A stretch of DNA of 64,000 bases, taken from the NCBI GenBank assembly GCA_958298945.1, contig OY282609.1:55710220-55774219 (forward strand), given 5' to 3'. The stretch is from Atherix ibis (Eukaryota > Arthropoda > Insecta > Diptera > Athericidae). A program made the translations under genes and the position numbers. A model generated the notes under the pieces. That model was not told the origin of the DNA. It did not search any database and worked only from the letters and a program-made list of their open reading frames with translations. Shown in pieces: positions 47,505 through 59,577 of the stretch (positions are counted from its first letter, which is position 1; each line of letters starts with the position of its first letter).

Positions 47505-48763
47505 CGAGGTCTGTTCAAAAAGTATCGCGAATTTTGAATTTCCGCGGGCTACGTATATTCGATTTTCAATTTTTTTTTGTGGCGTTATGTTGATACTCAT
47601 GTCTCTCACTTATGCCGATAAGTTCGGCCATTTTGGAATGTTCAGTTAATTTTTGACAGCTGCTTTGCTTGCACGTGTTTTGGCTCGTCTTCGATTTTTG
47701 CCCATTCCAAAAAATGGATCAAAGAATCTGTATCAATTTTGTGTGAAAAACAAAATTAATTGCGCGGACGCATTCCGAATGTTGACTATGGCATACACAT
47801 ATGATGAAGATACCTTGGACCGAAGCAACGTTTATCGGTGGTACAAAATGTTCTCAGAGGGCCGAGAAGATGTGAACGACGAAAAGCGTGCAAAGCCCAA
47901 GCCAAATAGTATTGGCCAATCGTTGAATCACCGTTAGAGAAGTTGCTGAGGACTTAAACAAAACCGCTTGGCTCGTGCCATTCGATTTTTACCAATGATT
48001 TGGTCGTGAGACGGGTCACCGCGAAATTCGTACCAAAATTGCTCTATTTCGACAAAAAACAGCATCGCATTAACACTGCTAAGAAGCTTTGGGACCCAAA
48101 TTTGCTCCAGAGGGTCATAACTGATGACGAATCATGGGTTTATGGTTATGACGTGGACACCAAAGCTGCCGCACGAGCCAAGACCGAAAAAAGCGCGCCA
48201 AGTTCAGTCGAATGTGAAGGTTTTGCTTACAGTTTTCTTCGATTGCAGGGGCGTGGTGTATCATGAGTTCTCGCCACAGGGTAGAACGGTTAATAAGAAA
48301 TATTACCTGCAAGTTATGCGCAAGTTGCGTGAAGTAATCCGACAGAAACGCCCGGATTTGTGGAAGAACAAAAATTGGCTTTTGCACCATTATAACGCCC
48401 CTGCTCACGCATCGTTGCTTGTGCGCGAATTTTTGGCCAAAAACAACACATTAATAACGCCGCAGCCACTGTATTCCCCAGATCTGGCCTGCTGTGACTT
48501 TTTCTTGTTCCCGAAACTGAAGAGCCCCATGAAAAGACGACGCTACGCTACGATTGAGGACATTAAGACGGCATCGAAGGAGGAACTGAACAAGATCACA
48601 AAAAATGATGTTTTGAAATGCTTCGAGAATTAGAAAAAACGTTGGCAAAAGTGTATAATATCTGGTGAGGATTACTTTAAAGGGAACAAAATAGATGTTA
48701 ATGAATAAATAAATAATTTTTGAAAAAAACACAAAATTCGCGATACTTTTTGAACAGACCTCG
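47505..48763 (+). mobile_element. Mariner F, full length with perfect 32-bp terminal inverted repeats
   Basis: Both ends read CGAGGTCTGTTCAAAAAGTA then TCGCGAATTTTG inward without a mismatch, flanked by TA at 47503-47504 and 48764-48765. It is 1259 bp and a single copy in the window. Confidence 0.95.
47714..48708 (+). pseudogene. Mariner F transposase, second catalytic Asp changed to Tyr
   Basis: The start is ATG 47714. A base missing near 47737 shifts the frame, which resumes as FCVKNKINCADAFRMLTMAY and SNVYRWYKMFSEGREDVNDE. A deletion near 47,930-47,990 removes part of the helix-turn-helix. The catalytic half reads VITDDESWVYGYDV (first Asp), then (after a shift) KLPHEPRPKKARQVQSNVKV, LLTVFFDCRGVVYHEFSPQG and NWLLHHYNAPAHAS, where the Asp of HHDNAP is Tyr. 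YSPDLACCDFFLF (third Asp) follows. TAG at 48631-48633 replaces Trp; the natural stop is 48706-48708. Confidence 0.9.
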
Positions 48764-48765
48764 TA

Positions 48766-49208
48766 TATTTGTTTTTAATTGAAAAATAAAATAATAGCGC
48801 TTATTGAGAAAAAGCATGCATCCTTAAAGTATCCTTGTTCTTGTAACTCTTTTTTGTAAGTTTTCATGTTATTTAAAAAGTTTACCTATTAAAATTCTAG
48901 GAAGTATCACAATATGTTAAAGTGGCAATCACTCAGCATACTCTCCCCAAAGGAAACCTACACCTGTGAAGCCCAAAATTTAAACTCATTACGCCAGAGG
49001 AACTGAGTCCACTAGACTAATGACCAAAGTTGGTGATCTTTTCTCCATTCCAACTTTGTGGATAAACGCCTTAAGACCTTCTTCTCGGAACCAGCGTTTT
49101 AACGTACTAAATTTAATTGGATTTGGATTTACACGTGATTTCTGTTCAATTATATGCGTAATTTGTAAAACATCCTTTTGAACTACTCGTAAGTGTATAA
49201 TAAAAAGA
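48766..49208. other. Short AT-rich spacer between mariners F and E3
   Basis: No gene or repeat recognised. Confidence 0.6.
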
Positions 49209-49210
49209 TA

Positions 49211-50454
49211 CGAGGGTTGTTCAATAAGTCCTTAGAAAATCCAAAAATTGCGCTCGTAGTGTCGGTAAATATTTTTTTTGTAAGTACCATTATCGACAGG
49301 AAAGCTGTCAAAATTTTAGCTCGATCCATAGCGTAGGTCAATTTCAATCGTCGATTAAAGTTAACAACATTTATTTGTGCATAACAATGGAAAAAAGCGA
49401 GTTTAGGGCTGTCATCAAACATCTCCATTTGAAAGGCTTAAGCCCGAAAGAAATCAAAGCCGAGTTGGATGCAGTTCATGGCATATCTGCACCTGTGTTT
49501 GCGACGGTTTACAATTGGGTGAATGAATTTAAACGTTGCCGTTCATCCACAAAAGATGAACATCGTTCAGGACGCCCAGTTGAGGTGTCTACTCCTGAAA
49601 TCATCGACAAAATCCACGATCTGATTTTGAACGATCGGCGAATTAAAGTGCGCAAATTAGTTGAGGCCACGGGCATATCACAAGGTATAGTCGCTTCAAT
49701 TTTGCATGAAAAATTGTCTGTGAAAAAAATTCGGCAAGATGGGTGCCGCGTTTGCTCTCAGACGAGAATAAGCGCAATCGTGTAGTGGACTCTGAGGCTA
49801 TGTTGGCACTCTTTCATCGCAATCTTGCCGAATTCCTTCGTCGATATGTCACTGTGGACGAAACCTGGATACACTACTACGAAGAGACAGTCATCACAGT
49901 GGATTTTCAAGGGTGAACGGGCTCCGAAGAAGGCCGGCAAGGTGATGGCCACGGTCTTTTGGGATTCGCAGGGCATCATTTTTATCGACTACTTCGAAAA
50001 AGGAAAAACAATAACAGGAGCGTTTTACGCGTCGTTATTGCAATGGTTGAGCGAGGAAAAGAAACGCCCCCATCTGAAGAAGAAAAAAATCCTCTTGCAT
50101 CAGGACAATGCGCGTGTGCACACCTGCACTGTTTCCATGGCGAAAATTGTGGAATTGAGAATGGAATTGTTGCAGCATCCCGCTTATTCACCAGATTTGG
50201 CCCCGAGTGACTATTTTCTTTTCCCCAATCTGAAGAAATGGCTTGGCGGACGACGGTTCACTTCCAACGAGGACGTCATTGCTCAAACGGATGAGTATTT
50301 TGCAGAACTTCCGAAATCCTATTTTTTGGACGGGATAAAAATTTTGGAAAAACGGTTGGAAAAGTGTATAGAGCTAAAAAGAGATTATGTTGAAAAATTA
50401 AAATTTTTTTTTTAAAAAACAGTTTTTTCCATCTTTTTCTAAAGATTTCCCTCG
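49211..50454 (+). mobile_element. Mariner E3, full length with an eroded right terminal repeat
   Basis: The left end is CGAGGGTTGTTCAATAAGTC after TA 49209-49210. The right end keeps the terminal CCCTCG (50449-50454) and the CTAAAGATTT inner part but lacks about 9 bases between them, relative to E1. TA follows at 50455-50456. Length 1244 bp. Confidence 0.92.
49387..50415 (+). pseudogene. Mariner E3 transposase with three small deletions
   Basis: ATG 49387 opens MEKSEFRAVIKHLHLKGLSP and stays open to KLSVKKI near 49727, where one T is missing and the frame shifts. The first catalytic Asp codon (GTGGACGAAACC near 49854) is present but out of frame. An 11-base deletion near 49881 restores the frame at KRQSSQWIFKGERAPKK. 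An 18-base in-frame deletion follows (near 49934), then AGKVMATVFWDSQGIIFIDY, ILLHQDNARVHTC (second Asp), YSPDLAPSDYFLF (third Asp) and DYVEKLKFFF at the end. It has no internal nonsense codon, so only the two frameshifts and the 18-base loss separate it from a full frame. Confidence 0.9.
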
Positions 50455-50456
50455 TA

Positions 50457-52645
50457 ACAATAGAGTCTTTTTCAGCTGTGATCTTCAAAATATACCAGTT
50501 AGTTAACCTTTTCATATCAAGTCGATGGCCAATTTGGCCCAAAAAATATCCTTCATCTTGCAGAGTACATATTCTATGTCTTATTTGTAGAGAAATTTTT
50601 GCAATGTTAAACATTTTTAGTCTATCTTACATGATTTTTCTTTTCGAAATTAAAATTCAAACTTAATTTATTAAAAAATCAACACTCATTTATTTTTTAA
50701 CGAGTAAACCCTAATTCTATTTGGTTGGATTATGAAGTTTTTAAAAATGTTGGCAGCACTGTTTCGGTTACTCGTCGCAATTGTATTAGGAGAATATGAT
50801 CGGTACTGTATGAATATATAAATATATATTTGCATCGAATCACATATAGTCCAGTTTCCTCACAACTGTTATCACACGGTCGTCATGCTTAGAATTGATG
50901 GATCAAATAAATATTGGTCAAAATGCACATCGGTCACTTTTCGCGGATATAATAGCTTCTCTACAATCACCTGTAGGTTTTTAGTGCCCTGAAATGATGC
51001 ATCCAGCAAGCCTCATAGTTTAGGAACATTTAGGAAATTTTCAACAAGTTCAACGTTTTTACAACTTTACACACATTATTTGCTTGTATATTATTATCTT
51101 GAATGGCAAATTTAAATCTGAACAAAAACTAAAAATATCTGAAAAAATCCGCACTGAATTAATATGCCCACACACCACATAAAATCTACTTATTTGTACA
51201 AATTCACCTGTTAGTGAATGATCTTACAAAATAATCAAGTAGTAAATGTCTCTTTTATTATCTAATTAGTATCTAGCTATAATTTTTTTATAACTAGGTT
51301 ATAGTATCATCTTATTTACATCATTAGATCATTGTAATCAAATCAAAAAGCTAAAATTATTTGTAGAAAATTTGTTTGACTGTAAAACTAAATAAATCTT
51401 TCTCTAGTACACTCGGTATTTATGTCTATTGAATTAATGTTCTACAAGAAAAGAGTGATTGTAGAAAAAGGACATGGCAATTGATTAGATTTAATCTGCG
51501 TTGAATATACTCGCAGTTTACCAGAATAATAATAATGGTCAGTTCGAATGATTTTTGCATAATAGTTGAACAAATTATTGTTCTTTTGACATGAATTCAT
51601 GTTCTCATGTCTAGAGGTTTTTTTAAGATCACTGATCATATTCAAAGTAACAATAGTAGGACTAGTCCAGATGCACATGAAATTCTATTCTAGTTTATTT
51701 AGTTTGGTGTCTTATTTGGATTTTTGTGATCAAAATGTTCAGAATATTCGCCATTGTGCTGTTTGCATATGGATAGACTTTAACCAGCAAACATACGCAA
51801 TAACTAGACTAAATAATTTGTATATATGCGTGCTCATATTTCCATATTGGTAAAGACTATATTCTGACATTAAAATTGTTTTCGTATTGGCAATTTCTTA
51901 AGAAGATAACATATATACAAAATAAGATAAACTAGAAGTAGTCTTTGGGGCAGATTAAATCGATGGGAAGCAAAGTTGCGTATGTCGCCCATCTGCTCAT
52001 AATATACAAGTAGATATATATGCTTTAACTTATTCATATTTTATTAAAGGTGAACTTTATAAAGAACTGCATTAATATATCGTCGCATTTAAAGATCTTT
52101 CAAAGTGATTATCTTTATTCTCTATGTTAGCTAGAGATATACAAGCACAAACTTTATACACTATACAATATAAGTATATTATCGGATAATCTATACGTTT
52201 ACATAATAGCTATTAATAAAAAAAAAATTCTCATACACACATACATATGTATCTCAACTAAAAATTCATTCATACGTAAATAAATATCTATTGTGTCCAT
52301 AGAAGATGTCTTAAGAAAAGCAGTCAGATAGATTGTAATGTGATGCAAATAAATTACAAACACGACAATTTAAACAAATTATTATTAGAGCACATAAATA
52401 ATATTTGCATTGAATTAAGTTTCTCTGATTTTTTTAATGTTGCAATTAATTTTGATAATCGTGTTGTTATATTATACATATCAAGATAAAAAAAAAACTT
52501 AAAATTTTATCAAATCAATTTTGCTAATAAATGGTAGAAATTTGAATTCGTGAAAGCATTTGCACTGTTTTTTGGAATTCATCAAGCGATTTCCTGCATA
52601 AAAACCTTTTCTTTTGCTTATTTTTGCATTCAGATATCTTTAATA
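50457..52645. other. AT-rich region, no recognised genes
   Basis: Chance-length frames only (for example 51599-51853). 50,740-51,020 is a little less AT-rich. No repeats of note. Confidence 0.55.
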
Positions 52646-53934
52646 TAAGGTGTAGTAAAAAAGTGTCCATTATTTTTGCATTAAATTAAAGGTTTTATTT
52701 AGCACGGATAGAATGATACGATTTAGGTTAAATATGCACCGTTTTGTTTGATAACTTGTTGCCATTTTGGAGGTAATTTCATAATGCCTCTCACATAGAA
52801 ACCCTCGTCCCTATTGGCAAAAAACTGGGACAGTCGATTTTCACAATCTTCTCTTGAGGCGAATTTTTCACCTGCAAAATCATTCGTCATAGACAGGAAG
52901 AAGTGGTAATCATTTGGTGCCAGGTCCGGACTATAAGGTGGATGCATAAGAACATCCCAACCAAGGTCCCGGAACTTCTGGCGAGTCACTATCGATGTAT
53001 GCGGCCTGGCGTTGTCCTGATGGAACACAATTCCTCTCCTATTGGCCAAAGCTGGCCGCTTCTGGGCGATTGCTTCTTTCAGACGGTCCAATTGTTGACA
53101 GTATAGGTCCGAATTAAGAGTTCGGCCGTAGGGGAGCAGCTCATAGTAGATGATTATGAGTCCCATAACTGCCAGTCCCACCAAACGCACAGCAAAACCT
53201 TCCTTGCTGTCAATCCTGGCTTGACCATCGTTTGCGCCGGGTGACCGCGATTTGACCACGACCGTTGTCGCTTGACATTGTCGTAAGTGACCCACTTTTC
53301 ATCATCAGTAACCATCCGCTTCAGAAATGGATCGATATTGTTGCGATTCAGCAGCGATTCGCAGATGGAAATTCAGTCCATGAGGTTTTTTTGCGATAAC
53401 TCGTGTGGCACCCATACATCGAGCTTCTTTTTGTATCCAGCCTTATTTAAGTGGTTCCAAACGGTTTTTTGTGCAATCTTTAGCTCCTGGGCAATCGAAA
53501 CAGTGCTTACGTGACGGTCGCACTCGACGATTTCCATTATTTTATCGACATTTTCGACAATTGGCCTTCCAAAGCGTGGTGCATCTTTGACATCAAAATT
53601 ACCGGAACGGAATCGACGAAACCAAAATTGCGCATAATTGGCTGTTACAGTATCAGGACCATAAACACTATTCACATTTTCAGCTGCCTGGCTTGCGTTT
53701 TCGTCTTTATCAAAGAAAAACTGTAAAATATGGCGTATTTTCTCTTTGTTGGTGTCCATCTTTGACGCGTGCTAAAAAAATACTGAGTCAAGTAATCAAA
53801 AAACTGTATCAGAAACTTTTTTAGTACAAAATCTTATCTTTCTAACGCCATCTAATGCACTTTTACAACGGGAGATACAGACTCCTAAAGCCATCTATTG
53901 GCAAAATAATGGATGAGTTTTTATAACACCTAAT
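52646..53934 (-). mobile_element. Mariner G1, full length
   Basis: The inward ends are TAAGGTGTAGTAAAAAAGTG (left, 52646) and TTAGGTGTTATAAAAACTCA (right, from 53934), similar over the first 16 bases with a few differences, each next to a TA (52644-52645 and 53935-53936). It is 1289 bp and closely related to G2. Confidence 0.85.
52723..53759 (-). pseudogene. Mariner G1 transposase, one nonsense codon and one short insertion from intact
   Basis: ATG 53759-53757 opens MDTNKEKIRHILQFFFDKDE. The DNA-binding half is open (YAQFWFRRFRSGNFDVKDAP, STVSIAQELKIAQKTVWNHL, KKLDVWVPHELSQKNLMD) to TGA at 53375-53373, where relatives have Arg. The same frame continues ISICESLLNRNNIDPFLKRM, VTDDEKWVTYDN (first Asp) and LTARKVLLCVWWDWQ. 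An 11-base insertion near 53150 then shifts it. The last part is open: YYELLPYGRTLNSDLYCQQL, GIVFHQDNARPHTS (second Asp) and YSPDLAPNDYHFF (third Asp), 34 residues apart. This lineage resembles the cecropia-type mariners that also gave the transposase part of vertebrate SETMAR. Confidence 0.92.
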
Positions 53935-53936
53935 AT

Positions 53937-56900
53937 ATGCGTTTGATACATAAAAGTCTAGTAACTTAGCTGTGGTACACTTTGATTATCGACATAATAA
54001 TCTGAGTTGTCATAGTGCTAAGTATTGTTACTAGAAATTATATTTAAAAAAATACTGATTAGTAAATAGAAGATATAGAAAGACCAGATGTAAAAAAATA
54101 TATTTTTAAAGAAAATATGAACTTGTCCCCACTAAATGAATCTTGCAATACTTATAATTATAAAAGCAGAATGACTTCCACAAAAAAAAAAAATTTATCT
54201 GGATTTTTATCTGGACCAAAAGACGACTCTCCACCAAAAGAAAACACTTTTTTCCAATATTAAAAATAGAAAGACGGTTAGCAGCCCCACATATTTAATT
54301 TCAGTGTTTATAAAATGTTTGACCGAGTAGACAATATCAAAGAAAGTACTCGTAAATTTGTATATTTTATAGAATAATTTTTTCTTTCAAACAAATAGAA
54401 AATTGTTCAAATGTAATCAAATCTGAACATTTTAGAAAAAAATTTACCTCCCACCTTCTGAATTTAGATTTAAAAAGGAGAAAATTATCAATGGTTATGC
54501 AAACATCGCAATTGAGCTAATATATTCTTATAAAACCTTCATACTTGTAAGTGAATATTGACTCTGATAAACATTCCAACAGAAAAAAAAACACACACAC
54601 ATTCTCTTCTACAATTAAATTCTATTTAAAATTATGCAATAATATAAATGAGGGGGAATAACTATTTTAAAATACAAAAACCAGATCTGATAAATACTTT
54701 AATTTGATTCAATTGCTAAGAAGGATAAACATTTCAATAAAAATATGCCAATATCCTATACTGAGGTTATATTATTTAGAAAGAATAAATAATATCTTCA
54801 TTAAGATATTAAAAATAAATAAGAAAAATAATTAAAACAGAGTACAATTATAAGATGCACGGTCGATAGATGGAAAAATCGAACAAATTAAAACTGAAAA
54901 TAATTTAAAACGAATAACTTAGGTGGGCTGTTGTAATCATCGGCAGAAGGCTTCACATCCGTTTATGGTAAGATACGAATACCGCCTGTTAATTTAATTT
55001 TATTGATAATTGCTTTCAGTGGAATCATATTTACATATTTACACCTCTAATTAACGCGATACAATCCCATTCCTGAATGCCACCTTGATAGGATGATGGC
55101 TATAGGAAATATTTCCATTAAATATACGCTGAACTATGGTTAGGGTAATGGCCAAGGATATATTGTATATATGATAGAAATTGATTTTTTTTTTGAAATT
55201 CTTTGATTTAATTGGTATTTATTAATTCTACAAGTGTAGACTACCTTGAATTTTTATATACCGAAGGTTAATTACTCTACTGTAAGTTTTTTTTTTTATA
55301 AAAACGTGTGTATCCTTTTCCTTTTTCTAGAAAATTGTCTTTTTCCTAAATTAAAAATATATACAAAAATATTTTTGGTATAATATTGTATGTTTTAGCA
55401 TTTTTTTTAAAAGGCTTCAAAAATTCATATTATGTGGGTGTACGTACACGTTTAATAAACAATAATGAAAACCACCACGTTTTATTCAAGGAATTTTTAT
55501 TTTTAATAACACATCTCCATTGACTGCATTCCGATTTCTATAAATAAAAATATTTAAAAAAAACAACACAAAACTATGCAATTCCAGATTGTGCTAATTA
55601 GACAGTAACAGAAGAGAAACAAAAAATATGAAAAAATTCACTTTTATGACTTTTATAACCTCAAAAACCATAAAGTTGTAAATAAATAAAATCAAAAGAG
55701 AGCAACAAGAAAAAAACCGAAAACTCAAACAAATTAAAAAAAGAAACCTAAGAATTTAAGAAAATACCATAATAGGTACGAGTATCTTCTCTAAAAATGA
55801 ATAATTTCATATAAATGCTAATAGAATGATTTAAATCAACAGTATCAATATTTTAGCCCTCAGCCCTTTATCTAACACTATAATATAAAAAGACTAAAGG
55901 TAAATCAGTATATATGAATATAATAAAAAATATAGATAAAAAAGAAGAATATACTTTTAAAAAAATTAATCATATTTTGTTTAATATTTACTCTTACGAA
56001 TATTAGTAAGAAGGTTCATATTTGATTAGTGTGCCATGCTAACATGCAAAGATGAGAATCTTAGTTAGAAGATTCATATTTGGTTAGTATGCCAATATAA
56101 TAACAGAGTGGAGAGTATGTGTAGTTATTATTATGAATTTGGCTTTAACATCTTGCTGCCGGTTATGGTGGCGCTGTTTTATTAATTAGTTAAAAATTTT
56201 GTGTGGTCTATTGAAATTCCAAAATATTACTCGTTGTAACTGTGTAGAGATTCAGTATCTTAATCTGAGAAATGTAAATGCATCGAGAAAAAAAAATCGC
56301 ATTTTAAATGACTATAAGTAAGTGGACATTTCCAAGGAATTTTTGGATTACGCCTTGGGTGATAGTCATTTTTAGAAAAAACCAATTTCATCTTATCTAC
56401 TTTAAGAATTTCGACAACAAATTAAAACTCAATTAATTATACAAATGTCTAAACACATTCCAAAAAATTAATCATAGTCTCACACGAATAAAATGAGAAC
56501 GATTCTACAAACGTTAAATAACAAATTAACCTTGTATACTGCTTATAAGATGACGTTCTCTTCTTATATTATATAAAATGCAACTTGAATTTTTTTAATT
56601 AAATAAATTTTGTTTTTACCAACAAAGAAAATTTTTTTTCTCTAATAATTTAGCAGAAATATATTCGTTCCAAATGGCAGGTATTATAAATTAGGTTTTT
56701 GGCTAAAAATCAGTAAAAATTATTGTAGTAAAAATTACTTCTAGATTAAACTGCAGTTATATTGTCCTTTAAAAAAATGGTTTGAGAGAAGTACAGTAAA
56801 AAAAAAAATACTTACCAAATGTCTTAACTCATCAACAAATTAAAGATGTATCCATAAACTGATCTCAAAATAATGCTAGTTGTCATTGATTTACAAGAAT

Positions 56901-57590
56901 AGATGCTCAAAGATAAATCAAAATTGAGAGAACGATAAACCCATTCAGATTATACTACCTATAACCGAAACGGAACATCAAAAAAAAAGGTTAAACCTGT
57001 GAACATTGAAAATTACAAAGCCGATCTTTGTTCAGATAACAATCGACTTTTAAGCGAGATTTACCCATGATAGAGCAGGAGAAGTTTACAGAGAATCAAA
57101 TAAGATTTGATATTTCCTTTGGTCATTTTTAACACTACAGGTAAGTTTTTTTTTAATTTTAGCACTCTCACTCATCATAAAAGAGTGTATATATATTACG
57201 AAGCATATTTTAATACTAGCTTGCTTAACTTAAGAAGCGTGAGAAATTCAGCAAAAGTAGAATTATTTTTGCATTATTTCTAATGGATTTTGACAATTTA
57301 ATTAGAGAGTATTTTATATTTTACAATAAGTATAATTATGGATTTATCGAGAAATTCGTTCGTTAAGGGTATATTTGAGTTTATATTTTCTTTTAGATTC
57401 TTTGCTGAATTTACTATGAACTTTTTACTTATACATTATTGTAGCATACTTTAGAAAATATGAGAGAATTTACTCAATAAATAAATATTGTCTAAAACAT
57501 CGCAATCTATATTTTTGAAAAAAAAAACCATTTTCAATAAAACGTTCTAAAAATTTATATGAATTTATCATCCACTTTCATATTTTCCTT
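53937..57590. other. AT-rich region with a diverged 58-bp tandem duplication
   Basis: No gene recognised. At 56003-56093 the word TTAGTAAGAAGGTTCATATT recurs 58 bases later as TTAGTTAGAAGATTCATATT, with similar following bases. Confidence 0.55.
56003..56093. repeat. Two diverged copies of a 58-bp tandem unit
   Basis: Units start at 56003 and 56061, each about 35 bases alike (TTAG-AAGAAG-TTCATATTTG-TTAGT-TGCCA). The second unit is incomplete. Confidence 0.6.
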
Positions 57591-57929
57591 TAGGATTCAG
57601 ATTGGATTCTCTAGATAGGCTTAAGAAGTTGAATACGTATCCCGTCTACATACAGAAAATATTTCTTCGAACAGTTGGACGTACTCGAAGAATGATTATT
57701 CCTATTCACGGATGGACGACATACCCTTAACAACTTTATTTACAGTTATTGAGGTCAACGAAACTCATACCCATGATCTTCATTGTGGTATATTCCCGTA
57801 CAAGCCAGCTCCGTACTATTGAGAGCTGTGGTTGAATTTGCAATCGGCCCTTTAACTAAGCTGCACCGAAAGCAATTTGCGACCCATTGAATGATCCTGT
57901 ATTCAACCAGATTTGACATAACCTACTCA

Positions 57930-58025
57930 AGAATAGAAGTGTTGAGTTGCGTTGGATGCCGGGACTTTTGGGAATTTGGAAAATGAACGTACTGATCAGC
58001 TAGCTAGAGAAACTTTCCGATGCTC
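57930..58025 (+). pseudogene. Tiny RNase H relic of a LINE
   Basis: Around 57940 the plus strand reads VELRWMPGLLGI and, after a one-base shift, ENERTDQLARET. This matches the L-x-W-x-PGH-x-GI-x-GNE-x-AD-x-LA-x-E block of LINE RNase H, with the His of PGH lost. Surrounding sequence from 57,590 to 58,330 is less AT-rich and may be the rest of the same decayed element, but I cannot align it. Confidence 0.5.
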
Positions 58026-58427
58026 GGTGATCACAACTATCTCTTTAATATGGCATATCTGCTAATAGAATGGTAACAACATTTTTAGCCATACGTAGAA
58101 AATGAGATTTGACCAATAGTGAGATCTTCTTAGCATCTCTCTCGTCAACTACCAATAATCCCATCATTCCTACTGAAGTTGGCATTCTTACCGAAGTTCT
58201 AGGCTCGAAAACTGCTCAGAATTTGGAGAAAACATACTGCTCTCATCTATGTTATAACGTTTATTTGGAAACACCACACGTCCTAACTGACAACCCTGAG
58301 GCGTTCTGCTTTTCTTATTTAAACAATAACGGCAACTAATGTCAAACTTTATTTCATATTTTAAAGAAGTAACTTCTAGATTGTAACTTTTAAGAGAAAT
58401 TTCATGTGGTCAATGAGTGCGATCGGC
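58026..58427. other. Spacer left of mariner G2
   Basis: A 76-codon plus-strand frame (58109-58339) is present without a recognised domain. It may belong to the decayed LINE to its left. Confidence 0.3.
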
Positions 58428-59577
58428 TTGCACTAGATGGCGTTAGAAACATAAGATTTCATACTAAAATAGGTTTTCATACAGTTTTGTGATTACTTGA
58501 CTCAGTATTTTTTTAGCACGCATCAAAGATGGACACCAACAAAGAGAAAATACGCTATATTTTACAGTTTTTCTTCGATAAAGGCGAAAACGTAAGCCAG
58601 GCAGCTGAAAATATGAATAGTGTTTTTGGTCCTGATACTGTAACAGCCAATTACGCGCAATTTTAGTCTCGTCGATTCCGTTCCGGTAATTTTGATGTCA
58701 AAGATGCACCACGCTCTGGAAGGCCAATTGTCGAAAATGTCGATAAAATAATGGAAATCGTCGAGTCCGACCGTCACGTAAGCACTGTTTCGATTGCCCA
58801 GGAGCTAAACATTGCACAAAAAACCGTTTGGAACCACTTAAATAAGGCTAGATACAAAAAGAAGCTCGATGTATGGGTGCCACACGAGTTATCGCAAAAA
58901 AACCTCATGGACTGAATTTCCATCTGCGAATCGCTGCTGACTCGCAACAATATCGATCCATTTCTGAAGTGGATGGTTATTGGTGATGAAAAGTGGGTCA
59001 CTTACGAAAACGGTCGTGGTCAAATCGCGGTCACCCGGCGCAAACGGTGGTCAAGCCAGAATTGACAGCCAGGAAGGTTTTGCTGTGTGTTTGGTGGGAC
59101 TGGCAGGGAATCATCTACTATGAGCTGCTCCCCTACGGCCAAACTCTTAATTCGGACCTATACTGTCAACAATTGGACCGTCTGAAAGAAGCAATCGCCC
59201 AGAAGCGAGGAATTGTGTTCCATCAGGACAACGCCAGGCCGCATACATCGACAATGACTCGCCAGAAGTTCCGGGACCTTGGTTGGGATGTTTTTATGCA
59301 TCCACCTTATAGTCCGGACTTGGCACCAAGTGATTACCACCTCTTCCTGTCTATGACGAATGATTTTGCAGGTGAAAAATTTGCTTCAAGAGAAGATTGT
59401 GAAAATCGACTATCCCAGTTTTTTGCCAATGGGGACGAGGGTTTCTATGAAAGAGGCATTATAAAATTACCTCCAAAATGGCAACAAGTTATCGAACAAA
59501 ACGGAGCATATTTGACCTATGCTAAATAAAACCTTTAATTTAATGCAAAAATAATGGATTACTTTTTACTATACCAT
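58428..59577 (+). mobile_element. Mariner G2, left end truncated
   Basis: Homology to G1 begins abruptly near 58428, inside the 5' untranslated part, so about 85 bases with the left terminal repeat are missing. The right end keeps a decayed repeat, read inward as TATGGTATAGTAAAAAGTAA against TAAGGTGTAGTAAAAAAGTG in G1. Confidence 0.85.
58529..59529 (+). pseudogene. Mariner G2 transposase, shares a nonsense codon with G1
   Basis: ATG 58529 opens MDTNKEKIRYILQFFFDKGE. TAG replaces Trp after YAQF near 58664. The frame then continues through RSGRPIVENVDKIMEIVESD and STVSIAQELNIAQKTVWNHL to KKLDVWVPHELSQKNLMD. TGA follows at about 58913-58915, at the same codon as in G1. It then reads MVIGDEKWVTYEN (first Asp). 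A roughly 13-base deletion near 59010 shifts the frame, and it resumes KRSWSNRGHPAQTVVKPELT. Seven codons (Pro-Ala-Leu-Ala-Asn-Arg-Arg in G1) are missing after AIAQKR. GIVFHQDNARPHTS (second Asp) and YSPDLAPSDYHLF (third Asp) are intact. Confidence 0.92.
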
